DNA of 64,000 nucleotides from Candidatus Methylospira mobilis (GTDB lineage Bacteria; Pseudomonadota; Gammaproteobacteria; Methylococcales; Methylococcaceae), in assembly GCF_009498235.1 (NCBI RefSeq), contig NZ_CP044205.1:4527389-4591388 (forward strand), read 5' to 3'. The number at the start of each line of letters is the position of its first letter. Positions within the stretch are counted from its first letter, which is position 1. The notes beneath the pieces were generated by a model, which did no database searches, was not told the origin of the DNA, and worked only from the letters and a program-made list of their open reading frames with translations. Both the position numbers and the translations under genes were made by a program. Of this stretch, positions 41,049 through 51,074 are shown piece by piece.

Positions 41049-42713
41049 TTAATATAACGGCTCTCGATAGAACATCAGAAAACAGCCTATCAGCAGCATG
41101 GCGGCCATCGCGATAAAACCGGCGATACGTCCTTCCAGAGTCGAGGCCTGCGAAGGCTGGGTATCGGCGGAAACGCCGGCAAGTCGAAGTTCGAGCCAGC
41201 GACCGCTGGCCATGATGACCGCCAGCAGTCCCATGCTGGTATGGGTGGACTGTATCAGAAATTCGCTTTTCAGCTCGAACTGCGCGTGCGCATGCGTCAG
41301 CAACAGGATGCCGCCGAATGCGCACAGCAGCGGGAAAATGTACTGCAGTTTGCGCGTATGATCGCTGGTGCGCGCCTGCATTTCTATGCTTCCGAGCACA
41401 AACAACAGTATGGTTGCGATTCGGTGCTGAAATACTTCGCCGTTACCGAAGGTGCTTTCCCAAAAGCCGATCGGACCCAATGGCCAGGTTTCGGCGTCGC
41501 TGCGGAAAAACAGGAAAATGCCCAGACCGATGAAGCCGACCGGCCAGTAATTTGCCCAGCTGAAACGGCGCACATAGGACAGCATTGCAGTCAGGCTCAT
41601 TACTGTCAGGAAGATGCCGGCAATATTGTGGTTGTAATCCGACCATTCGGCGCCCGCGACCGAAGGCACCTTGTTGACGACCGCGACGCGGCCCGGCTCC
41701 GCCGCCATCAAAGCCTCATGCGACGGCGAGTGTATCTTGGGCAGGCGCGGCATGAACATCTGCACCACTTCCTCGACCGTGGCGGTGCGATCGGGGATAT
41801 CGATGGACGGTGGCTGCGAAGAAAGCGTCGCGGCGATAAATAATATGCCGACCAGTATGAAAGTTTCCGCCTCTATGTAATAAGGAACGCGCGTATTGAG
41901 GCTATCGTTGCGCGCATTTTCCCGCCAGCGTCTGCCGGCGCGGTTATTCAGCCAGGCGAAACCCAGCGCGACGACAAGCAGACTCGCCTTGGTTACCACC
42001 AGGCCGCCGTATCCCGTTCCGAATAAACCGTTCCAGCTGCCGATATAGGTCCAGGCCAGCGGCAGCCCGGTTATCAGCAGCAATATTACGGAAAAGATGC
42101 CCAGATTGGCAAAGCGGCTGATTGCCAGCGGCCATAGGCCTCTCGCTCCGGCATCCTGGCGGCTGGTGCGCCATAATATGAGGAGCTGCGCCACGCAACC
42201 GAACCATATCGCCGCCGCCAGCTGGTGTGCGACTGTAATTATCATCAGCATTTCACGGTCTTCGAAACGTCCGACCGCATGCACCAGCCAGGCGCCGCTG
42301 ATTACCAGCGGCAGGGCCAGCCATCCCGTAACGCGCCACAATGACTGCGAAGCGGGGGCCGTCTGCAACTGTTTGCCTGCCTGCAGCAGCGCCAGCGCCA
42401 ACACGAAACGCAGCAGTCCGGCTTTGAACTGCACTGTATTGGCATAAGCCAGCCATGGCAGCTCGCCCAGGGTGGACCACAGCACCAGGCCTTTGATCAG
42501 CAGCTTGATGCCGACGGTGATCGCCAGCGATTTCGAACCGAAATTAAGCAGACGAACGCTGCTGAGCACCACGCTGTCGGAAGCGCTGCCGGGAGAAAAC
42601 ACGCGAAGAATAAAAAAACTCCATAGCACGCTGCCGACCACCAGCGCGTAGCTGATGAGCATCAAACCGCCCAGGAAGTCGTCGATAAAATTGGCAAGGC
42701 CCTGCATGTACAT
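41049..42713 (-). CDS. copD: Copper resistance D family membrane protein (CopD)
   Basis: 554 residues with about twelve hydrophobic segments. The first half matches the CopD/PcoD family: the N-terminal helices, then LVHAVGRFEDREMLMIITVA HQ and NLGIFSVILLLITGLPLAWT. The second half carries further helices with conserved His residues, as in long CopD versions (HNIAGIFLTVMSLTAMLSYV, QHRIATILLFVLGS, HAHAQFELKSEF). CopD works with periplasmic CopC in moving copper across the inner membrane. It starts 6 bp after the end of copC and they form one unit, downstream of the hopanoid genes. Copper supply is central to methanotrophs because particulate methane monooxygenase is a copper enzyme. Confidence 0.88.
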   Translation of the reverse strand: MYMQGLANFIDDFLGGLMLISYALVVGSVLWSFFILRVFSPGSASDSVVLSSVRLLNFGSKSLAITVGIKLLIKGLVLWSTLGELPWLAYANTVQFKAGLLRFVLALALLQAGKQLQTAPASQSLWRVTGWLALPLVISGAWLVHAVGRFEDREMLMIITVAHQLAAAIWFGCVAQLLILWRTSRQDAGARGLWPLAISRFANLGIFSVILLLITGLPLAWTYIGSWNGLFGTGYGGLVVTKASLLVVALGFAWLNNRAGRRWRENARNDSLNTRVPYYIEAETFILVGILFIAATLSSQPPSIDIPDRTATVEEVVQMFMPRLPKIHSPSHEALMAAEPGRVAVVNKVPSVAGAEWSDYNHNIAGIFLTVMSLTAMLSYVRRFSWANYWPVGFIGLGIFLFFRSDAETWPLGPIGFWESTFGNGEVFQHRIATILLFVLGSIEMQARTSDHTRKLQYIFPLLCAFGGILLLTHAHAQFELKSEFLIQSTHTSMGLLAVIMASGRWLELRLAGVSADTQPSQASTLEGRIAGFIAMAAMLLIGCFLMFYREPLY

Positions 42714-42719
42714 GGCGTG

Positions 42720-43121
42720 CTACCGTTTTGGCGCTACGTGGAAACGAAGGACATCTTCAGTCAAATGGCCGTCGGCCGCGAAGACCTTGTATTTGATTGC
42801 ATAATCGCCTTCGGCCAGCGCCGGCAGGTGTATCAGCATCTCGCCCGGTTTCTTGCCGTTATTGATCTCAACCGGCTGATAAACATCGCCGGCGCTGACC
42901 AGGTATACGCGGGATAAGGCCAGTTCGATTCCGGAGTTGAAATACAGTATGACTTCAGTCGCCTTGCCGACCGGTATCGGCGTGGTGCGCAACGATGACT
43001 CGGTGACGACGGCATGCGCCTGAGCCTGTTCCGGCAGCGCGGCGGCCAAAGTTAAAACCGCGCATAAAGCGGCCGAGCTGAATGCCCGGGTCATTATCAT
43101 CGGTAGTCGCATTGAGTTCAT
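42720..43121 (-). CDS. copC: Periplasmic copper-binding protein CopC
   Basis: 133 residues from ATG 43121 (GAGG upstream). The signal peptide ends PEQAQA, leaving the mature protein to start with His (HAVVTESSLR), one of the Cu(II) ligands of CopC. The distal ligands are in FAADGHLTEDVLRFHV (Asp and His). The methionine-rich Cu(I) site of some CopC proteins is absent, so this is the Cu(II)-only type. It precedes copD by 6 bp and follows hpnO by about 50 bp. Confidence 0.9.
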   Translation of the reverse strand: MNSMRLPMIMTRAFSSAALCAVLTLAAALPEQAQAHAVVTESSLRTTPIPVGKATEVILYFNSGIELALSRVYLVSAGDVYQPVEINNGKKPGEMLIHLPALAEGDYAIKYKVFAADGHLTEDVLRFHVAPKR

Positions 43122-43174
43122 TGCTTTTTCCTCGTCATTGCTGTTTGCAGCCATGTGGCTTGATTTATTATTAA

Positions 43175-44569
43175 TCAGTTGGAGCCCGCTTTTGCCTTAA
43201 GCGCATGGCCGGCGAGATTTTTACCCAGCTCCCAAATGGCCCCGCCGACTTTCTGCGTATCGCCGATCACAGTATCCATCGCGCTCAAAATCCAGTCTTT
43301 ATCCTTATCGTTGACAACCAGGGGAGGCAGGAACTTGACGACGTTCATGCCATGTCCGGCAACCTGACTGAGTATCCGGTGATTTTTAAACAGCGGAATA
43401 GTAACGGTTTGGCTGAATAATCCCTTGTTGGCCGCTTCCAGAGTCAGCCAGGCCGGTTTACGCAACAGGCTGTCCGGCGCGCCGAATTCCACGGCGATCA
43501 TCAACCCCTTACCGCGGACTTCCTTCAGAAAGTCGTACCTGGGTATCAGCGCCTGCAAGTCGTTAATGATTTCCGTTCCGATTCTGGCGGCATTCTCGAC
43601 CAGCTTTTCTTCTTCAATGACGTTGATGGTCGCCAGTCCGGCCGCCATCGCCATGTTGTTCTTGGAGAATGTGGAACCGTGAACCACGGCTCTGTCCATG
43701 CGGTTGAACACCGCGTCCATGATATGCTGCGTCATCGCCACCGCGCCGACCGGTATGAACCCGCCCGACAGCGCCTTGGCCATCAGTATCATGTCAGGCT
43801 CCAGGTTCCAGTGCTCTATGGCCCAGAATTTTCCGGTACGGCCGATGCCGGTCTGTATTTCATCGGCTACGAACAGCGTCCCGTATTTTTTGCATAAACG
43901 CGCCGCTTCCTGCCAATAGTTGTCGTCAGGAAGGTTGACGCCCTTGCCTTGAATGGGCTCAAAGATAAATGCGGCCACATCGCGCCCGCTCAACGCCTGT
44001 TCCAGCGCGGCCAGATCGTTGAACGGCACGGAGGCGCAAGCCGGAAGCAACGGCCCGAAGCCTTCCTTGAACACTTCTTCGCCGTTCAGCGACAACGCGC
44101 CCAGCGTCAGGCCGTGAAAAGCATGATCGCAGTAGATGATTTTTTCCCGGCGCGTGCTAAAGCGGCTGAATTTGATCGCCGCTTCGACTGCTTCGGCGCC
44201 GGAGTTGCAATAAAACATGCGCGTCAGTGCGGGTGGACACAGGCTCAGGATTTTCTCGGACAGCAGGCCGCTCAGCAGAGAAACATCCATTTGCACCATG
44301 TCGGGCAAACCGGCGTCAAGCACATCCTTTAACGCCTGCACGACCACAGGATGGTTGCGCCCCAGCGCGAACACGCCGAATCCGCTCAACAGGTCGAGAT
44401 ATTCGTTATTCTGCTCGTCGTACAGGTACGGCCCGTTTGCGCGCGTGTAAACGCGGTCGTAGCCTATGGTTTTCAGCACTTTAACCATCTGGGTATTGAG
44501 ATGTTTGTCGTGCAGATCGAAGTTTTCACCTGCTCGATCCTTGATGATTTGTGCGATGGATAGTGTCAT
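43175..44569 (-). CDS. hpnO: Hopanoid aminotransferase HpnO
   Basis: 464 residues, class III PLP-dependent aminotransferase. Visible motifs are FYCNSGAEAVEAAIKFSRF, LFVADEIQTGIGRTGKFWAI and the PLP lysine in LMAKALSGGFIPVGAVAM. The N-terminus DKHLNTQMVKVLKTIGYDRV is typical of the HpnO group. HpnO installs the amino group on the C35 side chain, giving aminobacteriohopanetriol-type hopanoids. Methanotrophs are rich in such aminohopanoids. It lies 18 bp after the hpnN stop on the same strand, so it belongs to the hopanoid operon. Confidence 0.9.
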   Translation of the reverse strand: MTLSIAQIIKDRAGENFDLHDKHLNTQMVKVLKTIGYDRVYTRANGPYLYDEQNNEYLDLLSGFGVFALGRNHPVVVQALKDVLDAGLPDMVQMDVSLLSGLLSEKILSLCPPALTRMFYCNSGAEAVEAAIKFSRFSTRREKIIYCDHAFHGLTLGALSLNGEEVFKEGFGPLLPACASVPFNDLAALEQALSGRDVAAFIFEPIQGKGVNLPDDNYWQEAARLCKKYGTLFVADEIQTGIGRTGKFWAIEHWNLEPDMILMAKALSGGFIPVGAVAMTQHIMDAVFNRMDRAVVHGSTFSKNNMAMAAGLATINVIEEEKLVENAARIGTEIINDLQALIPRYDFLKEVRGKGLMIAVEFGAPDSLLRKPAWLTLEAANKGLFSQTVTIPLFKNHRILSQVAGHGMNVVKFLPPLVVNDKDKDWILSAMDTVIGDTQKVGGAIWELGKNLAGHALKAKAGSN

Positions 44570-44587
44570 GACGATTCCTTTTCGATC

Positions 44588-47230
44588 TCAGTTTGTTGCG
44601 GCGCCCTGCTTGCGTTTGATATGCCATTCGCTGAACGCCGGCAGCACCACCAGCGCGCATATCAGCGTCCACAACAGGCCCAGCGCCAACAGTATGCCCA
44701 TCGACGCCGTGCCGCGGTGCGGCGTGAAGGCAAGGCTGCTGAAGCTCCATATGGTGGTCAGCGCGCCGTAGAAAACGCCGCGCGCCTCGCTGGTGTCGAG
44801 CAGGTTTTCTTCCTGCGTGCGCAAATAATGCAGGCGATGCGCCATGTGGATGCCGCTGTCGACGCCGAGGCCGAACAGCAGCGGCAATGCGATGATATTG
44901 GCGAAATTGAACGGCACGTTGAATATCACCGTGCAGGCCGCGGTAAACAGAGCCGCCAGCAATAATGGCAGCAATACAAGCAAAGTATCCTTGATGTTGC
45001 GCAATATAACCAGCAACAGCAGCGTGATGGCGACCAGCGCGATTTCAAACGCCTGTACAAATGCATCGACGACGGTCGTCATCGATTCCAGGTAGGTTAC
45101 CGGCAGATCGGTCACATCGGGATCGATTTGCTGCGCGTCCCGGATGAACTCGCGCATGCTGTCCAGGTCGTTCATATCCTTTTTCGGGAATAGCTGGATG
45201 CGGTATAAACCTGCCGGACTCAACCAGCGTTGCATCAATTCTCTGGGCAGGCTATCCGGATTGACGGTCTCCGCGTTCAGGCTGAGCGCAAGATTGTTGA
45301 TGGTCGCAGGCAGCTTGCCCAGTATGCTTTGCTGTAATTGTTCCAGTTCGATCCGTCTCGCTTCCGGCGCGAGCTGATCCAGTTTTCCGATATAGGCCGT
45401 CAGCGTTTCGTTGAGCGGCTGTATGTGGGCGGCGTCCGCCTGTTGTTTTGCCGGACGCGCAACAAGCGCTCGCTGGAAATTCTGCAGGGTATCGAAACCG
45501 GCTCCTTGCGGGTTGAGTGGGGCAAAGTTGCTCAAACTGGAACCGAGCAGCAGATTCATTTCTTCCATCAAGTCCAGCTTTTCCTGCTGATTGCCGGGTA
45601 TGAAATCCATCAGGGTTTGTACTCGGTCCACGGTTTCCAGTTGCGCAAAGCGGCGGCTTTTTTCGCGCGCTTCCTGCTCGCTGCCGGCCAGCGCCGTCAG
45701 CGTCATCGGCGAGGTATCCCTGGATTTAAGCAGATATTTGAAGGTCTGCACCGATTCGGTAGTGGGATCGCGCAGGTTGATCGGGTTAAAGTCGACTTCA
45801 ACCCGCGTCATCAGGATCAACGCGCCCAGCGTCATGAAGCCGGTGATATAGCGGATTTGACGCGCGTAAGTCAGCGGCCAGTTGGTGCCAAAAAAGCTTT
45901 TGCGCGCGCGCTTCTTCGGCTTTTGATCTATCGGCATCAGTTTTATCAGCGCCGGCAACAGGGTAAAGGTGGTCAGCAGCGCGATAAACATGCTGGTGCC
46001 GGCGATGACGCCGAGTTCGGAAACGCCGACATAGCTGGTCGGAATAAAGGCGTACAGACCGATCGACGCGGTGATCGTGCATAATATCAGCGACGATCCG
46101 GTCGAGGTCAAGGTATGCAGCAACGCGTCGCGCTGGTTTTCGCCGTAAAGTATCAATTCGCGATAGCGCAGACAGAAATGCGAGGAGTAGGCGTCGCCCA
46201 TGCCGATGAACAAGACGGCGAAGGCCATGGAAATCAGGTTAAGGTGTCCGATTGCCACTGTCGCGAAACCCAGCGAATAAACCAGGCCGACCGTCAGCGT
46301 CAGAAACGTCGCGAACATCAGCTTGAAGGAACGGTAGGCAAACCACAACGTGGTGCAAACCATCAGCAACGAAACGATGCCGGCGGTCGCGGTGCTCTGG
46401 CTCAGGGTCAGCAGTTCTTCGTATTCGAGTACCACTTCGCCGGTCAACAGCATCCTGACATCGGCCAGATCGCCTTGCAAAACCTGTGCTTTTACCGCAT
46501 TGATCGCGTTAACGGCCTGTTCGGCAGGCAGAAATTCCTGTTTGTGCAGGATAGGCTTTACCAGCAGAAAGCGTTTGGTAATCCCTAAGCCGTTTTTCTG
46601 ATCCAGCATCAGCTGTTGCCAGGATAACTGGTAGCGCGAGCCATCCAGACGCGCCTGTATTCCTTCACGTATGTTATCGAGCAGCGGGTTAATGTCCATT
46701 TCCGCGGTATCGCCGTCCTTGTCGAGGGCTTGCCCCAGCACGCCGAACAAGCCTCGCAGGCTGTCGTCGCGCGCCAGCCGTCCGATAAACGGCTGCGCAT
46801 CGGCCAGCTTGATCGACACCCGGCGCAACTCGCCGGTATCGAGGTACAGCATGCCGTTGCGCGTAAAAAACGCCCCTTCATCGGGGATATAGACCGATTC
46901 GATAGCTTCGGGTTTGGCGCGCAAGCCTGCCGCCAGAGCCTCGACCGCTGCGTTGGTTTCTTCGGGGGTTCTGCCTTCGATCAGCAGCAGCGCCGTACCC
47001 AGATCCTGCGGAAACGCGTGCTCCAGGCGATGATTGTTCTTCTGGAACGGCAAATCGGGAGAAAACATGTCCGCGGTGTTGGTATCCACGGTCAGGTTGT
47101 CCGCCGTATATTTGCCGATAGCGGCGCATGCAACCAGCGCGATCACCACAATCAGCCAGGGATGGTACAGGACTTCCTTTTCCCACCAGTGTATGGCTTG
47201 CACAAGCAGGTTAAAGCGGGATTTGCGCAT
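44588..47230 (-). CDS. hpnN: Hopanoid transporter HpnN (RND superfamily)
   Basis: 880 residues of the MMPL/HpnN branch of RND transporters. TM1 (HPWLIVVIALVACAAIGKYT) is followed by a large periplasmic loop, a five-helix block with FAVLFIGMGDAYSSHFCLRY, a second periplasmic domain (about 480-690) and a final block with LPLLFGLGVDSGIHMAHRLH, where the Asp residues are the likely proton relay. HpnN moves hopanoids from the inner to the outer membrane. It lies between hpnG and hpnO on the same strand, 49 and 18 bp from its neighbours. Length and domain order are normal. Confidence 0.93.
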   Translation of the reverse strand: MRKSRFNLLVQAIHWWEKEVLYHPWLIVVIALVACAAIGKYTADNLTVDTNTADMFSPDLPFQKNNHRLEHAFPQDLGTALLLIEGRTPEETNAAVEALAAGLRAKPEAIESVYIPDEGAFFTRNGMLYLDTGELRRVSIKLADAQPFIGRLARDDSLRGLFGVLGQALDKDGDTAEMDINPLLDNIREGIQARLDGSRYQLSWQQLMLDQKNGLGITKRFLLVKPILHKQEFLPAEQAVNAINAVKAQVLQGDLADVRMLLTGEVVLEYEELLTLSQSTATAGIVSLLMVCTTLWFAYRSFKLMFATFLTLTVGLVYSLGFATVAIGHLNLISMAFAVLFIGMGDAYSSHFCLRYRELILYGENQRDALLHTLTSTGSSLILCTITASIGLYAFIPTSYVGVSELGVIAGTSMFIALLTTFTLLPALIKLMPIDQKPKKRARKSFFGTNWPLTYARQIRYITGFMTLGALILMTRVEVDFNPINLRDPTTESVQTFKYLLKSRDTSPMTLTALAGSEQEAREKSRRFAQLETVDRVQTLMDFIPGNQQEKLDLMEEMNLLLGSSLSNFAPLNPQGAGFDTLQNFQRALVARPAKQQADAAHIQPLNETLTAYIGKLDQLAPEARRIELEQLQQSILGKLPATINNLALSLNAETVNPDSLPRELMQRWLSPAGLYRIQLFPKKDMNDLDSMREFIRDAQQIDPDVTDLPVTYLESMTTVVDAFVQAFEIALVAITLLLLVILRNIKDTLLVLLPLLLAALFTAACTVIFNVPFNFANIIALPLLFGLGVDSGIHMAHRLHYLRTQEENLLDTSEARGVFYGALTTIWSFSSLAFTPHRGTASMGILLALGLLWTLICALVVLPAFSEWHIKRKQGAATN

Positions 47231-47279
47231 GATGTCGGAATGGAGAAAAAAGAGCAGGATACAACAGTCTTGCCTAAAC

Positions 47280-47978
47280 TCAAGCGTTCATGTAAATACG
47301 AACTGCGCGCAATGTTCTCGCCGCCGCCGAAAAATGCCGTCCGAGCCTGATCAGCGCCGCGATTTCCGCCGGTTTCAGCAGAACATGGCGCAACAGGAGC
47401 GGCAGGTGAATGTTTCCGTTTTCACCGCTTGCGGCAAGCACCGATGCAGGCACGGTCATCGCCGCGGTATCGGCGATTGCGCGCACCGCCAGAAACGGCA
47501 CCTGGTTTCTGGCTGCGCATCGGGCTACCGCGCCGCTTTCCATGTCGACAGCCAGTGCGCCGTAACGTTGCAGCAACCCGGCTTTCGCTTGCGGTGTCGC
47601 CACGATTTGCCTGCTCTCCACCAGCGCGGCCTGATGGATATTTAAACGGCTTGCGCTCAGCTTTCCGGCGAGCCGGTTTCTTAATTCATCATCGGTGGGT
47701 CGCACCGAGCCGTTATACTCGATCACATGGCTGGCCAGCACCAGAGCGCCCGGCATAAGAGCGCTGTCAAGCGCGGCAGCGCAGCCCCAGCTTACCAGGA
47801 AACCCGCCCCTTCGGCCAGCAGGCGCCGGGCGGCTCGTTCTGCGGCCTCCGGTCCTACGCCCGAAAACGCCATCAGACTGCCGTCCTCCAGTCGGATGCA
47901 TTCTCCGATGCGCACGCGCGTTTTTGTCAGACTGCCGCACTCGGCTTTGAGCGCAACAAGAAATCCGGCTTTGTTCAC
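47280..47978 (-). CDS. hpnG: Adenosylhopane nucleosidase/phosphorylase HpnG
   Basis: 232 residues from GTG 47978, whose bases overlap the stop of shc (GTGA). It is a member of the purine nucleoside phosphorylase superfamily: FSGVGPEAAERAARRLLAEG, LVSWGCAAALDSALMPGALV and the nucleoside-binding ALAVDMESGAVARCAARNQV. HpnG removes adenine from adenosylhopane to give (phospho)ribosylhopane, the step after HpnH. Coupling to shc and the presence of hpnH across the divergent promoter support the assignment. Confidence 0.9.
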   Translation of the reverse strand: MNKAGFLVALKAECGSLTKTRVRIGECIRLEDGSLMAFSGVGPEAAERAARRLLAEGAGFLVSWGCAAALDSALMPGALVLASHVIEYNGSVRPTDDELRNRLAGKLSASRLNIHQAALVESRQIVATPQAKAGLLQRYGALAVDMESGAVARCAARNQVPFLAVRAIADTAAMTVPASVLAASGENGNIHLPLLLRHVLLKPAEIAALIRLGRHFSAAARTLRAVRIYMNA

Positions 47979-49951
47979 GCCACCGAACAAATATCGTTGC
48001 GGTAACGCGCCAGCGCCCACAACGGGAAGAATTTATCGTATCCGTGGTACTTCAAATAAAACACCTTCGGAAAGCCGGGCGCGGTAAAGCATTGATCTTT
48101 CCAGAAACCGTCTGCCTGCTGATGTTTTATCAGGTAATCGACGCCGGCTTTTACCTCGGGAGACTCGGCTTCTCCTGCGGCGAGCAGCGCAATCAGCGCC
48201 AGACCGGTCTGGAATGCGGTGCTGGTATGAAAGTCGCCGCGCGTTGCGTCGTCGTGATAACTCTCGTTGCCTTCTCCCCAGCCGCCGTCCGAACGCTGTT
48301 TGCTCTTCAACCAGGCGACGGCGCGCCGGGTGCTGGGATCGTCGGTCGAAACGCCGGCGGTTTCGTAAGCGAGCAATACCGACCAGACGCCGTAGATGTA
48401 ATTGGTGCCCCAGCGCCCGAACCAGGAGCCGTCGGCTTCCTGCTCGGCTCTGAGGTAATCTATGCAGCGATCCAGCACCGGTCTGAACTCCGGTTTTTGT
48501 TTCGCCAGCTTGCCGAGGAACATCGCGCACCGTCCGCTGACATCGGCTGTCGGCGGGTCGAGCAACGCGCCGTGATCGGCGAACGGGATGTAGTTCAGAT
48601 AATAATGGGTATTGTCGACATCGAATGCGCCGTAGCCGCCATTGCCGGACTGCATGCCGCCTATCCAGGCGCCGGCGCGATCGACATTCTCGTCAAACTC
48701 CTGTTCGCCGGACTGAATCAGCGCATGCGCGACCACGGCGGAATCGTCGACATCCGGGTAATAGCTGTTGCCGAACTGGAAGGCCCAGCCGCCGCCGGAC
48801 AGGCCGGGACGCTTCACCTGCCAGTCGCCCGGCTCGTCATGCAGTTGCTTGCTTGCCAGCCAGCGCAGCCCATGACGTATCTGTTCGCGGAGAGCGGGAT
48901 CGTCTTCGTAGCGGTCGACTTCCTGCAACGCCAGCGAAACCAGCCCGGTATCCCAGATCGGCGATACGCAGGGCTGACAGTAGGCGCTGTCCTCGTTGAT
49001 TACCAGCAAACGCTTGATCGATTCCAGTGCAACGCGGCGCTGCTCGTTATCCGGAGGAATGCCGAGGTAATCCATGGCTTCATAGGCATTGACCATTGCC
49101 GGAAAGATGGCTCCCAGCCCGTCGTAGCCATTGAGACGCTCGGTGAACCACTCGTGTGCGCGCTGCGTGGCTTTTTTGCGCATGGATGAGGGAATCAGCG
49201 GTTCCAGCATGCGTCCGGTGCGCTCCAGAGCCAGAACCATCTTGCCCAATGGGGTTTTGACGTGCGAGAAGTAATTTTTTTCCTTCTCCGGCGCAGTCAC
49301 GAACAATTCGCGCACATCCACTTTTCCCGGATTGCGCGCCTTGACGCGATAAGTGCACAGAATCAGCAGCGGCACCATCACCGTGCGCGACCAGTAGGAG
49401 ATTTTGTCCAGATGAAACGGGAACCATTTCGGCAGCAGCATGATTTCAACCGGGATAAACGGCACGCCGCGCCACGGAATCTGCTCGAACATCGCCAGCA
49501 TGATGCGTGTGAATACGTTGGAGCGGGCTGCGCCGCCTTGCGCGAGTATCCATTCGCGCATGCGCTTCATGTGCGGCGCGTCGATTGAATCGCCCGCCAG
49601 CTTCAGTGCATAGTAAACCTTGACCGTGCAGCTGATTTCGCCCTGACCGCCCTGGAATAACGGGTAGCTGCCGTCGGCGCTTTGGCGTCCACGCAAAAAA
49701 TTGGCTATTTTCGCCTGCAATCCGGCGTCGATTTCATCCATGTAGTGCATCATCAGGATGTATTCGGACGGTATGGTGCAATCCGCTTCCAGCTCGAATA
49801 CCCAATAGCCTTCGGCGTGTTGCAGGCCGAGCAGCTTTTCTCTGGCGCGCGCGATGGCTTCGTCCAGAGGAGAGTCTTTTAACGAACCCAGCAGGGCGGC
49901 ATCAAATCGGGTAGTCGTCGCTTGTTTTAACATGTTGGGAGTGTTCTTCAC
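47975..49951 (-). CDS. shc: Squalene-hopene cyclase
   Basis: 658 residues from GTG 49951 (AAGGA six bases upstream; ATG 49933 is an alternative). The catalytic acid motif DVDDSA lies around residue 400. Several QW repeats are visible, such as QSGNGGYGAFDVDN, QEADGSWFGRWGTNYIYGVW and QRSDGGWGEGNESYHDD. The N-terminal DEAIARAREKLLGLQHAEGY WVF motif is also typical. The enzyme folds squalene into hopene at the inner membrane, the committed step of hopanoid synthesis. It is downstream of the squalene synthase gene and coupled to hpnG. Confidence 0.96.
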   Translation of the reverse strand: MKNTPNMLKQATTTRFDAALLGSLKDSPLDEAIARAREKLLGLQHAEGYWVFELEADCTIPSEYILMMHYMDEIDAGLQAKIANFLRGRQSADGSYPLFQGGQGEISCTVKVYYALKLAGDSIDAPHMKRMREWILAQGGAARSNVFTRIMLAMFEQIPWRGVPFIPVEIMLLPKWFPFHLDKISYWSRTVMVPLLILCTYRVKARNPGKVDVRELFVTAPEKEKNYFSHVKTPLGKMVLALERTGRMLEPLIPSSMRKKATQRAHEWFTERLNGYDGLGAIFPAMVNAYEAMDYLGIPPDNEQRRVALESIKRLLVINEDSAYCQPCVSPIWDTGLVSLALQEVDRYEDDPALREQIRHGLRWLASKQLHDEPGDWQVKRPGLSGGGWAFQFGNSYYPDVDDSAVVAHALIQSGEQEFDENVDRAGAWIGGMQSGNGGYGAFDVDNTHYYLNYIPFADHGALLDPPTADVSGRCAMFLGKLAKQKPEFRPVLDRCIDYLRAEQEADGSWFGRWGTNYIYGVWSVLLAYETAGVSTDDPSTRRAVAWLKSKQRSDGGWGEGNESYHDDATRGDFHTSTAFQTGLALIALLAAGEAESPEVKAGVDYLIKHQQADGFWKDQCFTAPGFPKVFYLKYHGYDKFFPLWALARYRNDICSVA

Positions 49952-49985
49952 TTGAAATCCTTGGGTTTGTCCTTCCTGCGGTGGC

Positions 49986-51074
49986 TCATACCTGTTGGCT
50001 GCCAACGCGCGCGGTTTCGGTGGAAGCCATGGGTAGCCTTGCGCCGGCCAAAGTAAAAGCCAGTTTTAACAGCGTATCGCTGGAGCGCGTAACGCGAGTG
50101 GTCAGTATCGTCGCCTTAACGCTGGCGCGGGTAATTTTCACCTGGGAAGACTCGCTGAAATCGAGATTTCCGTTTACCTTGCGCAGCGTGAGTACAGCCA
50201 TGCCCAGCGCCCACAGGCAAAACTCGCGCATTCCGGACTCATGGACGGGTATCAACAACGTATATTCGAGCGCATTGCGTAAATGCGCATGGGCTATGCC
50301 GATCAGTTGCACGAATCCTTCACGGAATCGGGGATTGTTGTGATGCGGTTTCAAATGCTTCAGGTCGAATCCGGCAGCGTCGAAAATCTCGCGCGGCAGC
50401 CAGCATACGCCTCTGGCGTGATCGTCCCAAAGATCCTTGAGTATATTGGTCATCTGCAGGCCCTGACCGAAAGAAACGGCCAGTTCCATCATGCGTTCGC
50501 GGTGCGCCGCGATTTCCGGCGAATAGTGGCAAAACAATCGCGTCAGCATTTCGCCGACCACGCCGGCGACGAAGTAGCAGTAGCGGTTCATTTCCGCCAG
50601 GGTTTCAACGCCGTAACGCAGGTCGCGGTCCTGAAATTCGGCCATCCCGGTGCCCATGATGCGTACGCATTCGCTCAGTGCTTCGCGTTGCGGCGCATCG
50701 AAGCCATGGGTAATCGCGATCACGCGCGGAATCAGGCGGATCAGCTCATGCTCCGCAGAAATGGTTTGCGCGGACAGCAGCGGCGCAAGCTCGGAGGCGA
50801 GCGCGGCGGGATCGTCGTCGCCGGCAACGACACGCGTGAACTGCTGACAAAACCGCCGTTTCTGCAGGTTATCCAGCGAAACTTCATCCTCTATGGTATC
50901 GACGATACGGCATAGAAGATACGCGTTGGATACCGGCTTCGCCAAACCTTCCGGCAGCCGCGGAATTGTCAGCGCAAACGTGCGCGAAACGCCCTCAAGC
51001 AGCCATGACTGCAGTGCATCGTCGCCCAACTCATTCTGACAGGGTATCAATACACCACTGCGATTTTTGCTCAT
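49986..51074 (-). CDS. sqs: Squalene synthase (farnesyl-diphosphate farnesyltransferase type)
   Basis: 362 residues from ATG 51074. Both substrate-binding acidic motifs are present, DTIEDE (about 59-64) and DLWDDHARG near 215, together with SRTFALTIPRLPEGLAKPVS and QGLQMTNILKD. The length and the pattern YLLCRIVDTIEDE fit one-step squalene synthases, which condense two farnesyl diphosphates and reduce the product with NADPH, rather than the shorter HpnC/HpnD proteins used with HpnE. No hpnC, hpnD or hpnE genes are in the window. A squalene synthase of this kind is known from Methylococcus. It heads the minus-strand hopanoid operon, ahead of shc. Confidence 0.88.
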   Translation of the reverse strand: MSKNRSGVLIPCQNELGDDALQSWLLEGVSRTFALTIPRLPEGLAKPVSNAYLLCRIVDTIEDEVSLDNLQKRRFCQQFTRVVAGDDDPAALASELAPLLSAQTISAEHELIRLIPRVIAITHGFDAPQREALSECVRIMGTGMAEFQDRDLRYGVETLAEMNRYCYFVAGVVGEMLTRLFCHYSPEIAAHRERMMELAVSFGQGLQMTNILKDLWDDHARGVCWLPREIFDAAGFDLKHLKPHHNNPRFREGFVQLIGIAHAHLRNALEYTLLIPVHESGMREFCLWALGMAVLTLRKVNGNLDFSESSQVKITRASVKATILTTRVTRSSDTLLKLAFTLAGARLPMASTETARVGSQQV

